Shown: piece after piece, positions 1 to 9,726 of the stretch
Layout of the letters: each line of letters opens with the position of its first letter
How positions within the stretch are numbered: position 1 is the stretch's first letter
Origin: Allium sativum
Lineage: Eukaryota > Streptophyta > Magnoliopsida > Asparagales > Amaryllidaceae
Assembly (NCBI GenBank): GCA_030737875.1
Contig: CM060911.1
Location: 97,608,599 to 97,672,598 of the forward strand
Direction: 5' to 3'
DNA: 64,000 nt
Position numbers and translations under genes: made by a program
Notes under the pieces: generated by a model
The model's input: only the letters and a program-made list of their open reading frames with translations
Database searches by the model: none
Told to the model about the DNA's origin: nothing

Positions 1-192
1 AACTATATTGTTGCTACATCTTGTTTTCATGTGTGTTCTATTTTCATTTGCATGCATTTTAACTGCTCATTTTGTTGTGTGCATTTGCCGTCATATTTTT
101 GTCTCGTGTTTTTTTTGCTGGAAAGAATGATGTATCCTTATTTGTGTAAATTCACTTATCTTTATTATACTTCATATTTTCATTAGCATAAA

Positions 193-193
<1 letters not shown>

Positions 194-229
<36 letters not shown>

Positions 230-250
230 TATATATATATATATATATAC
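194..250. repeat. (CA)n followed by (TA)n microsatellite
   Basis: About 34 bp of CA dinucleotides is followed directly by about 20 bp of TA dinucleotides. This is a compound simple repeat and is likely to vary in length between individuals. Confidence 0.95.
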
Positions 251-324
251 AGATGAGTTAAGGCATCAAACAGTTAGAACTGTGGAATTCCATGTGTTAT
301 GAAATAAAAATACAAAAGAAAAAA

Positions 325-628
325 AATTTGTGTGTATGATATTTTACATCAAAAAGTTCATGCGTGAGTGACAGACAAGTATGTTTGGTTGTACTTGATG
401 TTCTGTTTTATTGGCTCCTATATTTAATTGTTTCATCCCTTTAAAACAAATTTGTTAAAAAAAATTATTTTGCATCAAAAAGTTCATGCATGAGTGACAT
501 ACAAGTATTGCATCAAGAAAAAAATTTGTGTGTATGATGTTTTGCATTAAAAAGCTCATGCGTGAGTGATATATAAGTATGTTTGGTTGTACTTGATGTT
601 CTATTTTATTAGCTCCTATATTTAATTC
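325..628 (+). repeat. Direct repeats of about 105 bp
   Basis: Copy 1 (about 325-429) and copy 2 (about 522-628) share AATTTGTGTGTATGAT, then a shared GTTCATGCGTGAGTGA-like core, and end with TATTTAATT. They differ at only a handful of bases. A third, partial copy lies at about 468-506. The arrangement looks like a local duplication just upstream of the SAWADEE fragment. Confidence 0.85.
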
Positions 629-642
629 TGTGTATTGCAACA

Positions 643-784
643 TTTCTGTCATACAGAGTTCTGAGTACTGGATAATCCTGAACAGGGGGATATGGAATTT
701 GAGGCCAAATCATTACGGGATAATGCATGGTATGATGTTGCTAAGTTTCTGTCATACAGAGTTATGAGTACTGGAGAATCTGAA
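643..784 (+). repeat. Partial exon duplication at the edge of the SAWADEE fragment
   Basis: About 39 bp at 643-681 (starting TTTCTGTCATACAGAGTT) recurs at 746-784 inside the SAWADEE exon with about three differences and a 1-base indel. The upstream copy would encode the same FLSYR segment as the exon, but it lies before the apparent splice acceptor at 684-685. The fragment's left border therefore seems to be a rearrangement rather than an ordinary intron end. Confidence 0.8.
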
Positions 785-1095
785 GTAAAAGTTAGGTTTC
801 TTGGTTTTGATTCTGACCATGGTGAGTGGCTGAATGTCAAAAAATACATTCGTGAGCGATCCATTCCCCTTGAAGCCTTTGACTGTAAGCACGTTGTCTT
901 GTTCTTTATTACCCAGGAAACAAGTGATCATGCTATGCATTTCGAATTTTCGACGCACATGTAATTGAAATAGAAAACGTGGAAGATGAGGAAAAATCTT
1001 GTAAATGTCACTTTTTGATTCGATTCGATCATGATCAGACTGAGGAAAAGGTTCGGCTGAAGAGAACGTGCTACAGGCCACCAATCAGGCAGTAA
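686..1095 (+). pseudogene. SAWADEE-domain gene fragment (SHH1/SHH2-like), frameshifted
   Basis: The translation from the ATG at 692 begins MEFEAKSLRDNAWYDV and continues through VRFLGFDSDHGEWLNVKK and a RERSIP segment. This is the conserved first half of the SAWADEE domain, a tudor-like chromatin reader of plant SHH proteins that read histone H3 tails in RNA-directed DNA methylation. A plausible acceptor AG at 684-685 precedes it. The second half continues in another frame from about 949 (FDAHVIEIE, then CKCHFLIRFDHD) to about 1090. The shift comes from an 8 bp insertion at 941-953, where TTCGA occurs twice separated by ATT, so the first frame stops at 962. The stretch between the ERS segment and the shift also looks several residues shorter than in the family. 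A GT at 1092 could be a donor. No homeodomain is visible. I read this as a broken, possibly captured, fragment. Family assignment is strong; the claim of non-function is inference. Confidence 0.82.
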
Positions 1096-2680
1096 TGTCA
1101 TTTATTAACTCATTTGTCAGACCGTAACTGACAACCCATTGTTATACTCAATTGCTAGTTTATCTTCTCCAAAACTGTGTTTTGATTAAATGCTTCATAT
1201 TTTCTATCTTCTACTTTTTGTGGAAAAAAAGATTTGTTCACTTTTTTCTTCAGTTAACAGCAATACAATTGAGTTTTTTAATTCCAAATTCAGTTTATAG
1301 CAATACACAGGCATTTTTCACTATTGCTATTTTTATGATATTGTGCATTTCTGAAACAGTTCTTGGCTTCATATTTATTCTGCTTATTCATCAACTTTAT
1401 TATCTATTGGGGTCTGAATTGCTTGGAACAACTAATAAAAATAGCATGAACTGCATATCATCCTCGGTCACTGGGGGCAGGCTTATGACGTTGATGGCTT
1501 CTAGTTAATTCGACAGCATCAATGTATCAAGCAATATCAGGACCTTATATGCTAATGTAATGTATTATGAAGGGACAGAGTTCTTCCCAAGAAATACCAC
1601 TGCATTGATTTGCTATAACTCCTTACCAAACAATGGCTCAAGGTTTAGCAGTTTAAGCGCTTTAAAGGTATTGTGCAACCTCGCTTAAGTTAAAAATATT
1701 TCTTGTGTAACATGCTCTCTTCACATTTCATTATGGTGTTTTGTAGCAGCAATACACGATAAGTGTGAAAACAGAAAAAGAAAACTAATGCAAATTTTGT
1801 TTATGCATCCTTTACGAATAGGAACATCAACACTTTTCCTCATTATAATATAAACCAGATCTACAATAGAGATAATACTTTTTTGTTTCTTCATCTGTAA
1901 GATGTGTAAATTTTTATTCCTTCCTCATGGGTATAACCTTTTTATACTTGCAACTAGGCTTTGTTTGCTTTTTTCTCTTGCATTAATTTGCTTACTTTAT
2001 AGAATAGTTGCAACTCAGTGGTCAAGATTTGCAAATGCTTTGCAGACTACGCTAATCTCTCCATTGTAAGCTAACGTAAACATCAAAATATGGCTGAAAG
2101 AGTCTTATGAAGTGTCAGGGAAGAATAAAGAACCAGGAACACTCAAATTTCGAAAAGTGATGTTGTGGTATGTTCTTGATTTGCAGTTAAACATATAGCA
2201 ATCTTGTGTTCTTCTCATGTACATTTTCTTTAATTTGTTGCTTTATAAATAGACTGTGAATAAACATATTCACAATTTTTCAAGTAGGCTACTGCATCAG
2301 TGAATTTATGTCTTGAGAATTCATCCATATAATGCACTTTCGATATGTTAACTATACAATTAAAAGCAAATTTTATTCACGTCCACCATAACTATTAGTT
2401 AACCCATACAGTTTTTTCGGGATTGCTTCCTACTTCTATGGTCTTTTTAAATATTTAAATATTGAGTAGACAATTGCATCTTAGCCTCTTAGTTCTCTTT
2501 CGTTTTCTAACCATCAAATCATAAATATACCACCTAAGAGGGAAACTATTTACCTTTATAATCGCCTCTTTGTTCTCTTGGCAAACTATTTACCTTTGTA
2601 ATCACTGTTGAAAATAATATTGTCAATGAACATTGTTTTCACAACTCATATTTCGTGTATGTTCAACGAATTTTATACAA
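1096..2680. other. AT-rich non-coding region with weak exon-like patches
   Basis: No recognised gene is present. An open patch at about 1530-1667 ends at a good donor-like AAAG/GTATTG and could be an exon, and a second patch lies at about 2085-2165. Neither matches a family I know. They could be later exons of the SAWADEE fragment or of another captured gene, but nothing in the sequence proves it. Confidence 0.4.
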
Positions 2681-3660
2681 GTAACTAAGTTTTGTTAAAT
2701 ATAAACATGTTTTATAAAATTAACCAAGTCTAAGTTAATTAAAATTTATAAATAATAATATTACATAATTTTGAATAGTTTTATAAATAATAATGGAGAA
2801 AATGGTGAATACTATTTATAAAATTTAACTAAATTCATAATAATAATAATAATAATATAATTAAGTTAACTAAGCTCTAATAATAATTATAGTACTTGTT
2901 ATGATTATTAGCTATTTTAATAAATTAATTAAGTTAACTAGGTTAATAAAAATTAGCTACGTTTTGTCAAACTTAAACATTTTTATCAAAGTAACTAGGT
3001 TTAATTTGTTTAAATTTCATAAATAATAATATTGATGATCAACTAACTAAGTTATTAAAATTTAACTAAGTTTGTAACAATAATATGATTAAGTTAATCG
3101 AGTTTTAAGAATAATAGTATTTTAAATTAACTAAGTCTGTTAAATAAACAAGTTATATAAAATTAACTAAGTTTAAGCTAACTAAAATTTATAAATAATA
3201 ACAATATAACTATTTAACACATTTTATAAATAACGATGGTAATGATGATTATCATGAATTAATTAAGTTATAAAAATTAACTAAGTTTACAACAGTAATA
3301 GTAATATAATTAAATTAACCAAATTTTAATTATAATAGTGATAATAAAGTTAATTAAGTTTACCAAGTTAATAAAAATTAGCTATGTTTAAGTGAACTAA
3401 ATTTTAAATAAGAATAATAATATAACTAATTTGACAAAGCTTTATAAATAATAATATTGATGATGAACTAACTAAATTTGTAAAAGATAACAAAGTTTAT
3501 AATAATAATATAATTCAGCTAACTGAGTTTTAATAATAATAAATTAAATAAGTTAATTAAGTTAATAAAAATTAACAAAGTTTAAAAAAAAATAAACAAG
3601 TTCATAAAATTAACTATATTTAATAAATGATTGTAATATAACCAAATTAACAAAGTTTTA
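2680..3660. repeat. Degenerate AT-rich tandem-like array built on ACTAAGTT
   Basis: About 1 kb is composed almost entirely of variants of TTAACTAAGTT, TTTATAAATAATAAT and TAATAAAAATTA in a recurring order. A landmark of the type AAACAAGTTNATAAAATTAACTAAG recurs near 2703, 2971, 3148 and 3594, with a weaker match near 3384. Spacing is therefore irregular, roughly 180-270 bp. This looks like an old, decayed satellite or minisatellite. No coding potential is seen. Confidence 0.65.
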
Positions 3661-4229
3661 TATATAAGGGTAAGATTGTTTGACTATATGTGCTTATACT
3701 TATGTAGGCCCTGGACTTTCGAAGAGAGCAAGATCAGACTTGTATGGTAATCCTGTAAATTTGGTTAGTATACTTGGATGGTTTGATTGTTTTTGTGTTT
3801 GTTTTAATAACAAACAATTAATATTTGTTTGAATGTTACATGATAATCCATGAAAAATTCTTATTGTTGATTATCGAACTTATTTATAGGTAATTAGCTT
3901 TTCTGGAGTAAAGATCATCAACAACAATGGGAACGACTTCAATGTTATATGTATTATGGTATTTGTTGTGTAAACCTTTTTGTGAATGCTTGTGGTATGT
4001 GAATTTTTGCTTAATTGGTCAAACAACCATAAATAGTTATAGATAATACTTATGTGACTAATGTGTTTTTAATTATTTGAATATAATGACTATATGATTG
4101 GTTGATTATTGGTTTGAATATGGTAATTATACGATTGGTGCTGATTTTGATATGGCTATTGCATAATTGAATGTTGGAAATCATATAAGCCATTAACAAT
4201 ATATAGTAGCATCTTAAATATGCTATAAA
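3661..4229. other. Unique AT-rich sequence inside the presumed CACTA element
   Basis: No gene is recognised. Short exon-like patches flanked by TAG acceptors occur at about 3705-3745 and 3890-3950, but they are too short to identify. They may belong to the decayed interior of the CACTA element that ends at 4503. Confidence 0.35.
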
Positions 4230-4503
4230 ACAATCAATACCTTTTAGTAGCGTTTTAGAAACACTACAGAAATAGATGCAAACATACTATCTAAATTTAT
4301 AGTGACATAAAATAAATGTAACGAAAAGTTTTGGCAGCGGTTGAAAAACGCAGCTATATGAAACATTTGGTAGCGTTTATTAAAACGCAACAAAAAATAA
4401 ATAGACTTTTATTTGCGTGACCTGTAGTAGCGTTCTTTAAAACGCTACCAAAGGCTTTGGTAGCGTTTTTTAAACGCTACTAAAGGTCTTTTCTGGTGTA
4501 GTG
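4230..4503. mobile_element. Right terminus of a CACTA (En/Spm, CMC) DNA transposon
   Basis: The segment ends in TTTTCTGGTGTAGTG, the reverse complement of CACTACACCAGAAAA, a typical plant CACTA terminal inverted repeat. Inside it are at least four subterminal repeats of the form TAGCGTTTT-AAAACGCTA (near 4237, 4367, 4425 and 4458), many of them self-complementary; transposase-binding repeats of this kind are characteristic of the superfamily. The opposite CACTA end is not visible from position 1 on, so the element either starts left of the window or has lost that end. The SAWADEE fragment may lie inside it, but that is inference. Confidence 0.8.
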
Positions 4504-4672
4504 GTTTTACGCTTATTGGGCTATGTATGTTATTGAGCCCATCTTTACACGTCATGGTTTAAATTGATTTTTTCCCCTCTTTTTGTAATTAACTTAAGAA
4601 GATAATAAAACAGTATTTCCATGGAGTCTGATATATTCCCAATTATGTAAATCATCTTTTTCAGTGATTACA
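4504..4672 (+). mobile_element. 3' part of the copia 5' LTR
   Basis: The LTR ends in TTACA at 4672, directly before the primer binding site. Its left border could not be fixed: the CACTA terminus abuts at 4503, so the CACTA element may have inserted into this LTR. An AATAAAA at about 4601 could be a polyadenylation signal. Confidence 0.55.
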
Positions 4673-4684
4673 TGGTATCAGAGC
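4673..4684 (+). promoter_or_regulatory. Primer binding site, initiator tRNA-Met type
   Basis: TGGTATCAGAGC directly follows the LTR end CA. This is the standard plant primer binding site complementary to the 3' end of initiator methionine tRNA, used by most copia elements. Confidence 0.92.
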
Positions 4685-4780
4685 CATCGATCTGAGATCG
4701 GTAGGGTTTTGAGAATTCTATCGGTTTTTTGTTTTCTTTCTTTTCTCTCAAGTTGTATTGTCTGTGGAGTCACGTCAGCA

Positions 4781-5510
4781 ATGGCGGAAGCGAAAGGAGT
4801 TGATGTATTGTCGATGATGCCTAAAATCATAGATCGGAAATTGAATAGCACAAATTATCACAATTGGAATAAAACTATTCGGTTATACATCCGGAGTATG
4901 GACAAAATCAATCATTTGATTAAAGAGCCACCAGAGTCAGATTCAAAGAACAAGGAAGACCAAATCTGGTTGCGAGAAGATGCTTGACTATTTTTGCAAA
5001 TTCGAAACTCAGTGGAGAACAAAGTGATTGGGTTGATTAACCATTGTGAGACTGTGAAGGAACTAATGGTGTACTTGGAATTTCTCTACTCTGGTAAAGG
5101 AAATTTAACACGAATGTATGATGTGTGCCAAGCATTTTATAGGGCTGAGAAAAAGAATATGAACTTGATGACATACTTCTTGACTTTCAATCTAACTTAT
5201 GAAGAATTCAACATGCTATTGCCTATGCGTAGTGATATCAAAGTGCAACAGAGACAACGTGAACAAATGGCTATAATGAGTTTTCTAGTTGGGTAGCGAC
5301 ATGAGTTTGAAGGAATGAGGTTATAAATACTTGCAAATCCAGATATCACAAACCTACATGAGATTTACAGTCGGGTTCTTAGAACTAAACATGGATCCAA
5401 TAGGGGTAACAACAACACCAATGCAGGGAGTAGTGTGTTTATTGAAAACAGAGGAGATATGTCTGCGAATAAATCATCTGGTGTGCCACAATCTGCATCA
5501 ACCTGGAGAC
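4781..5510 (+). pseudogene. gag: Copia gag, first part, with stop codons
   Basis: The ATG at 4781 opens MAEAKGVDVLS and reaches the LNSTNYHNWNK motif (about residue 24), the signature of the copia-type gag N-terminal domain that binds around tRNA-primed RNA in virus-like particles. The frame is broken by TGA at 4985-4987, TAG at 5294-5296 and TAA at about 5323-5325, then remains readable to a Gly/Asn-rich hinge just before 5510. The TGA fits a TGG changed by G-to-A, the signature of cytosine deamination on the other strand. An open frame beginning upstream at 4664 runs across the primer binding site and is not the true start. The segment ends at the target duplication GAGAC where solo LTR E is inserted. 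Confidence 0.85.
5506..5510. repeat. Target site duplication GAGAC, left copy, of solo LTR E
   Basis: GAGAC at 5506-5510 is repeated at 8026-8030 on the other side of the insertion. A perfect 5 bp duplication is typical of LTR retrotransposon integration. The copia reading frame continues if one copy is kept. Confidence 0.92.
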
Positions 5511-6269
5511 TGTGACGGCCCGCCCCGCACCAGCCGACATTTCCAATGAAAGTTCGTTGTGCCGATGTCCAACCAGCAAAGGATGGTCGCCAAAGAAAGG
5601 AAAAGAAGGGAATTTGAACTAGCAAGGAACCTGTAGAATGTCTCACAGTGCATGGAATAAAATATAATAATAACATACTTGACATAAAACAGGCGAGACA
5701 ATGCATAAGCTGAAAACTAAACCATGATAGCAGCGGAAAATTCAAAATACAGCTTATGTTCTACATCTTCATTATTACAACTTTTCAAAACTGTCTCTAA
5801 AGCAAAATAAGAAATGTACACTACTAATGCCCAAAGTAGTGACCAACAGAGACACAAGGAGAATATATGTAGATAATACGTAGGAGCCTCCTGCTCGTCT
5901 CCAGATCAGCTACTTGTGCATAACCAGCGAACCTGTCTCTGGTCTGCTCGTTTAGGAGCACCCAGAGTAATAAGAAGAGACATAAAACTCTGGGTCAGAC
6001 AAAAGTCTGGTATGAGCGATAAGCAGCAAAATAGAACAATAACAGGTATATTAAACCATACCTTAACCTGGACCTGCAACCAAAGAGTTAGTACAACAAG
6101 ATGCACAATACTCTAAGGTGACACTAACATATGGTGTGAATATACAGGGGTGGGGGTGTGCATGTCATAATGATGGCAAACAATCAAGCATAACAACCAT
6201 CCTCACATTGCTCACTCAATGCGTAAAGCATACGACATCCACCGCTTTGATCACCCAAATCCTTTCTAT

Positions 6270-6450
6270 GATCACTCTTCCCCATGGAGTCATGACGACT
6301 CTACTGCACTGATCCATAGCCACTAATCCTTGCTATGTCCACTCTGCCCCATGAAGTCATAATGACTCCACAGCATTGGCTCACAGCCATGCTACGATCA
6401 CTCTACCCCATGGAGTAATAACTACCCCACTACATTGATACGTAGCCTAA
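6270..6450. repeat. Three tandem units of about 60-65 bp in solo LTR E
   Basis: Units begin near 6270, 6335 and 6394. Each contains a CCACTCT/TCACTCT block followed by CCCCATGGAGT or a variant, then a GACTC block and a CATAGCC-like end. The units are diverged but in clear register. Confidence 0.75.
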
Positions 6451-6629
6451 CATCCATCTCGGTGGTGAATCAAAGTTGTAGACGTCGATAACCCCTTTGC
6501 ACACGTCCTGCAGCAAAGCCCAACTCATGAAGTCAGCTCATTGGTTCCCAACTGGATCCTGAGTTCTACTTCCTATTTGGACTACCTTTGCGTCCTGGGT
6601 TTTGGTCAAATTGGAGTTGGTCTTCAGAA

Positions 6630-7030
6630 GAGTCGTCGCATAATCGCAGCTCCAATCCGGTTCGGTTGTCCTCCCCTAGTTCGGTTCGGCTTGCTCCAGT
6701 TCATAGCCATCAATCTGGTTCAGTTCGATATATGAGGTCCCCCACGTCACATCGGTTCGGTTCGGCTTGGCACTCCTGGTCTTAGTCCGGTTCGGTTTGG
6801 TGCTTTGCCCCTTGGTTCCGTTCGTCCTTCTTGCTTCAACTTACACATTCCGATCCGATCCCATGTCCATCCAGACCCAATCCGATTTCCAACCCAACTC
6901 CAACTCTAAGCGAATGGCCTTCCTTCTTGCCAAGTCTCTTAGGCTAAGTTCCGAATCTAATTCCCTTGCTCAGTTCCCTTAACTGATCCGAGCCCTATAT
7001 CTGATCCGATCTGAACCCTGCACATTCCAT
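6630..7030. repeat. Block of GGTTC/GGATC pentamers
   Basis: This block is rich in GGTTCGGTTCGG, CCGATCCGATCC and GATCCGATC, that is tandem pentamers GGTTC or GGATC and their complements. No open frame explains it. The same pentamers recur in element G, which belongs to another lineage. Confidence 0.75.
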
Positions 7031-8025
7031 ACAACTTTTCCAACGACTATTTTATGCCATACAACGGAGATTTCAACCATTCTAGCTTTTCTAATCAATT
7101 ACAAAGCATGCCATACAGTCATAGCAACATAGAGAATCAACCATAAACACCAAAACAACAATATGATATGTTAAAATGGATCAAACATACCCAAAACCCA
7201 TATTTTCCCCTTAAGCATATTTAAGCAAATTTAATGATAGAATTAGCAAAACTTAACCAAATTAACCCAAACTTTTAATGGAGGCTTAAAATAATATTTA
7301 AGAATTTCTAAACATTTTTCCAGATTTTTAACATGCATAATTTCGTTAATTAACACTAATCACCCTAATTAACTGTAATTAGTGTAAAAACAATGCTAAT
7401 CACTCACCTTAGCCACAAATTACTTATAGATCTGAAAGCTTCTCTGATATAGGTCGAATTTCTGTGTGTTCCAGCAGCGCTAATTTGCCTTAATTTGATG
7501 TAGATTAGGCTAATGCTTGACTAAACGGTGATTAGAAGGTGGCTTAGGAGTTGGAGGCCATTGCTAGGTTGAGAGGAATGATAGGTGGCGGCTGAAAAAT
7601 GAGAAAAGGATGTTCTCTAAACCCTAACAGTCATTTTAAACCCCTAATCCCAAAATGGGTTATGGGCCCTCTTGCTAATCACCCTAATTAGGCCCGATTA
7701 AGCTGTTTTTCGCCTTCCAAACATTATTTCAGCAGTATCTCCCAAACGATGAGTCCGTTTGGGTAATGTGACCACTCTACGAAAAGGTAGACCATCATCC
7801 GGATCTAATGGAAGTGGCTTTAGGTCAAAACTCCTTACCAATCAAAAGTTATGGCTGAAACAAGATCAGCTAGAGGTAAAACGGTCATTTAAAAATCGGC
7901 AAAAATCATGAATATGGGAAATGACCCCAATAGTCGTCTCCCAAAGTTACATGGCTTTACGACTTCACATGCGAAAGAAATAAGTATTCTACGATCCCTT
8001 GATGCATAGAATGCGGGTCGTTACA

Positions 8026-8536
8026 GAGACCATCACGGCCACCTTATGCACAAGGATGGAGATCATCTAGACAACCGGGTAGATTTCAGAGATCATCATG
8101 GAGACCTTCACTAAATCAAAACAAGTTTTGTAACTATTTCAAGCGCATCGGTCATGCTGTATCTGAGTGTAGGAGTCTGCAATGGAATCAGAGGAATGCT
8201 GATGCATCTAGTGTCAAAATGGTGTTAATGACTGCATAAGAGTATGATAAATATTCGATGTATCAAAATTCTGTGCACAATAATTCATCCACTGCATCAC
8301 CGAACTCTGTAGCAACATCTGCGGCAAACATAAGTTCTAACTCAACTTCTACAAAATGGATTATCGACTCCGGAGCTTCAGATCACATGACAGGTAATAA
8401 AACACTTTTTACGAATTTGACAGCCAATAATGCATTACACAAGGTAACTCTAGCTGATGGATCACAAAATTTAGTCAAAGGAACTTGTGAAGTTACTCCA
8501 CAACCACACTTTTCTATGAATTCTGTTCTATATTTA
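8026..8536 (+). pseudogene. Copia gag zinc-knuckle region and aspartic protease
   Basis: Reading continues in frame from the first gag segment into an Arg/Ser/Pro-rich linker and a zinc knuckle starting CNYFKRIGHAVSEC. The second metal-binding Cys of the CX2CX4HX4C pattern is Phe here, so the knuckle is damaged. A stop follows at about 8236-8238. Downstream, KWIIDSGASDHMTG carries the DSG catalytic triad of the copia aspartic protease, followed by the usual VTLADGS segment and the SVLYL edge. The segment ends at the ATTTA target duplication where composite insertion A begins. Confidence 0.88.
8532..8536. repeat. Target duplication ATTTA, left copy, of element A
   Basis: ATTTA precedes TGTAACAACCCGG at 8537. 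The matching right copy is ATTTG at 59270-59274, one mismatch. The copia protease-to-integrase reading frame is restored across the two, which supports the assignment despite the mismatch. Confidence 0.8.
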
Positions 8537-8796
8537 TGTAACAACCCGGAAATCCGAACCAATTTAAAAATTTTATTTTGGCAATTTTAATGAATTTTGA
8601 ATATTTAAAATGAAATATTTTAAATAATAATGACGAGAAATTTATTTGGAATAGAATTAGAACGTATATATTTATTTGAATCATCGTTAGAATATAAATA
8701 TTTATTTTAATTATAAAAGGAATTGGAAATGGCGCGGTAGTTTGAAAATTCGATTTTAAATTTCAAATGAATGTACAAAATTCAAAATAAACCGGA
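8537..8796 (+). mobile_element. 5' LTR of A, first 260 bp
   Basis: The segment aligns with the start of A's 3' LTR (29813-30075) with about 14 differences by eye, roughly 5%. It ends in CCGGA, which is duplicated at 22956-22960 on the far side of G. It is AT-rich and non-coding. Confidence 0.9.
8792..8796. repeat. Target site duplication CCGGA, left copy, of element G
   Basis: CCGGA at 8792-8796 and at 22956-22960 flank G exactly at its TG and CA ends. The uninterrupted LTR of A at about 30068 also reads ACCGGATTTTAGCG, confirming the pre-insertion site. Confidence 0.96.
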
Positions 8797-9711
8797 TGTT
8801 AGACCCAAAAGTGGTTCTAACACCCAAATTGATTTGAAACAAGATAAAACGAGATAAAAATAAAAATGAACACACAAGATTTATAGTGGTTCGGCGAACA
8901 AATGCCTACGTCCACTTATTCTTTACTATATTCAATAATTCAGTTGCAAATACAATGAAAGATTCACTCACAACTCACTTTTGTTCACTCAATTCACTAA
9001 AACAAGAAATAAAAGATGATTTGGATTTTCCGGGAGTAATGGAGTTCGGATGTTGGAGGTGATTGAATTCTTTTAGTGCTCAAAAAAGATCCTTTTCTTT
9101 GTCTCTAGATGGGGTATTTATAGGTGTGAATTTGCCTGAGATTCAATCCGGGTCGGAACACGTGTCATCCATAGCACTCTCTTCGGGTTCGGATGAACTA
9201 TCAAGCTGACAACACATCAAAGAGATGGACGTTAGGGGTAGGAATTAGTCATATCCGGTCCGGTTCTCCAGGCGATTTTACAGGAGACTAACTTGGATCA
9301 TGGGTGCGGGTCGGAGGCGCGCAGGCAAGGGGTTCGGATCGGGATACCCGATCCGAACTGGAATGGCTTGGACGTCTCTCCCTCTCTAATCTATTCCGCT
9401 CCGCTCCAGCGTCGTGACAAGTAGATGGATTTCCATGCGAGATTTAGTTGTCCTCCGATCCGACTGGATATGCTTTACCAATCTATCCAGTAAGAGACCA
9501 CCGATCCGAACCGAGATCTCTATCCGATCCGATCCAATATGCTGCTTTAACCCGATTCGAATAGAGGATCCTATCCGATCCGAACAACCGCAGCTATCAA
9601 CTTGAACTGTAGTGTTTTCTTCCAATCCGAACCGAGGTCTTATAACTTAAAATACTCTTCAATGGTTGGTTTCTTGACTTTGTGTTGCCTAGTTCACAAA
9701 GTAGGCTAACA
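8797..9711 (-). mobile_element. 3' LTR of G (left copy)
   Basis: It is 915 bp, the same length as the right copy and nearly identical. It carries the module TTTATAGTGGTTCGGC followed by GCCTACGTCCACTT near 8880, a TATTTATAGG TATA-like motif on the plus strand near 9114, and dense GATCCGA/GGTTCGG pentamers at 9240-9640. Short open frames inside it come from the pentamer blocks and are not genes. Confidence 0.95.
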
Positions 9712-9726
9712 TTTTGCCCCCTCAAA
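9712..9726 (-). promoter_or_regulatory. Polypurine tract of G
   Basis: On the minus strand the sequence directly before the 3' LTR reads TTTGAGGGGGCAAAA and then TGTTAG. A G-rich purine run at this position is the usual plus-strand primer for reverse transcription. Confidence 0.85.

Larger units (their letters stand above)
1..640. other. AT-rich non-coding flank
   Basis: No supportable gene is visible here. The stretch is AT-rich and holds a dinucleotide microsatellite (194-250) and a set of direct repeats (325-628), listed separately. The short open frames run through these repeats and show no protein-like composition. It may be intron or 5' flank of the SAWADEE fragment that follows, but no upstream homeodomain exon is visible. 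Confidence 0.6.
5511..8025 (-). mobile_element. Solo LTR E (2515 bp), minus orientation
   Basis: The insertion starts TGTGACGGCCCG and ends CGGGTCGTTACA; read on the minus strand it begins TGTAACGACCCG, the terminus shared by the other chromovirus-like LTRs in this window. A CAGCGGAAA motif near the left end matches the TTTCCGCTG near the 3' end of LTRs A and C and supports minus orientation. There is no primer binding site, polypurine tract or coding sequence, and the 5 bp duplication GAGAC flanks it, so it is best explained as a solo LTR left by recombination between two LTRs. It carries a short tandem repeat (6270-6450) and a GGTTC/GGATC-rich block (6630-7030). Confidence 0.85.

Noticed and set aside
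752..1084. Minus-strand open frame of 110 codons over the SAWADEE fragment
   Set aside because: It is the complement of a recognisable plus-strand domain and has no similarity of its own.
5511..8025. E as a full-length small element
   Set aside because: There is no internal primer site, polypurine tract or pair of terminal direct repeats; one TG-CA unit with a 5 bp duplication is a solo LTR.
9386..9625. Open frames in both LTRs of G (also 22630-22869)
   Set aside because: They consist of Asp-Arg-Ile repeats made by GATCCGA pentamers. Duplication in both LTRs follows from LTR replication, not coding selection.
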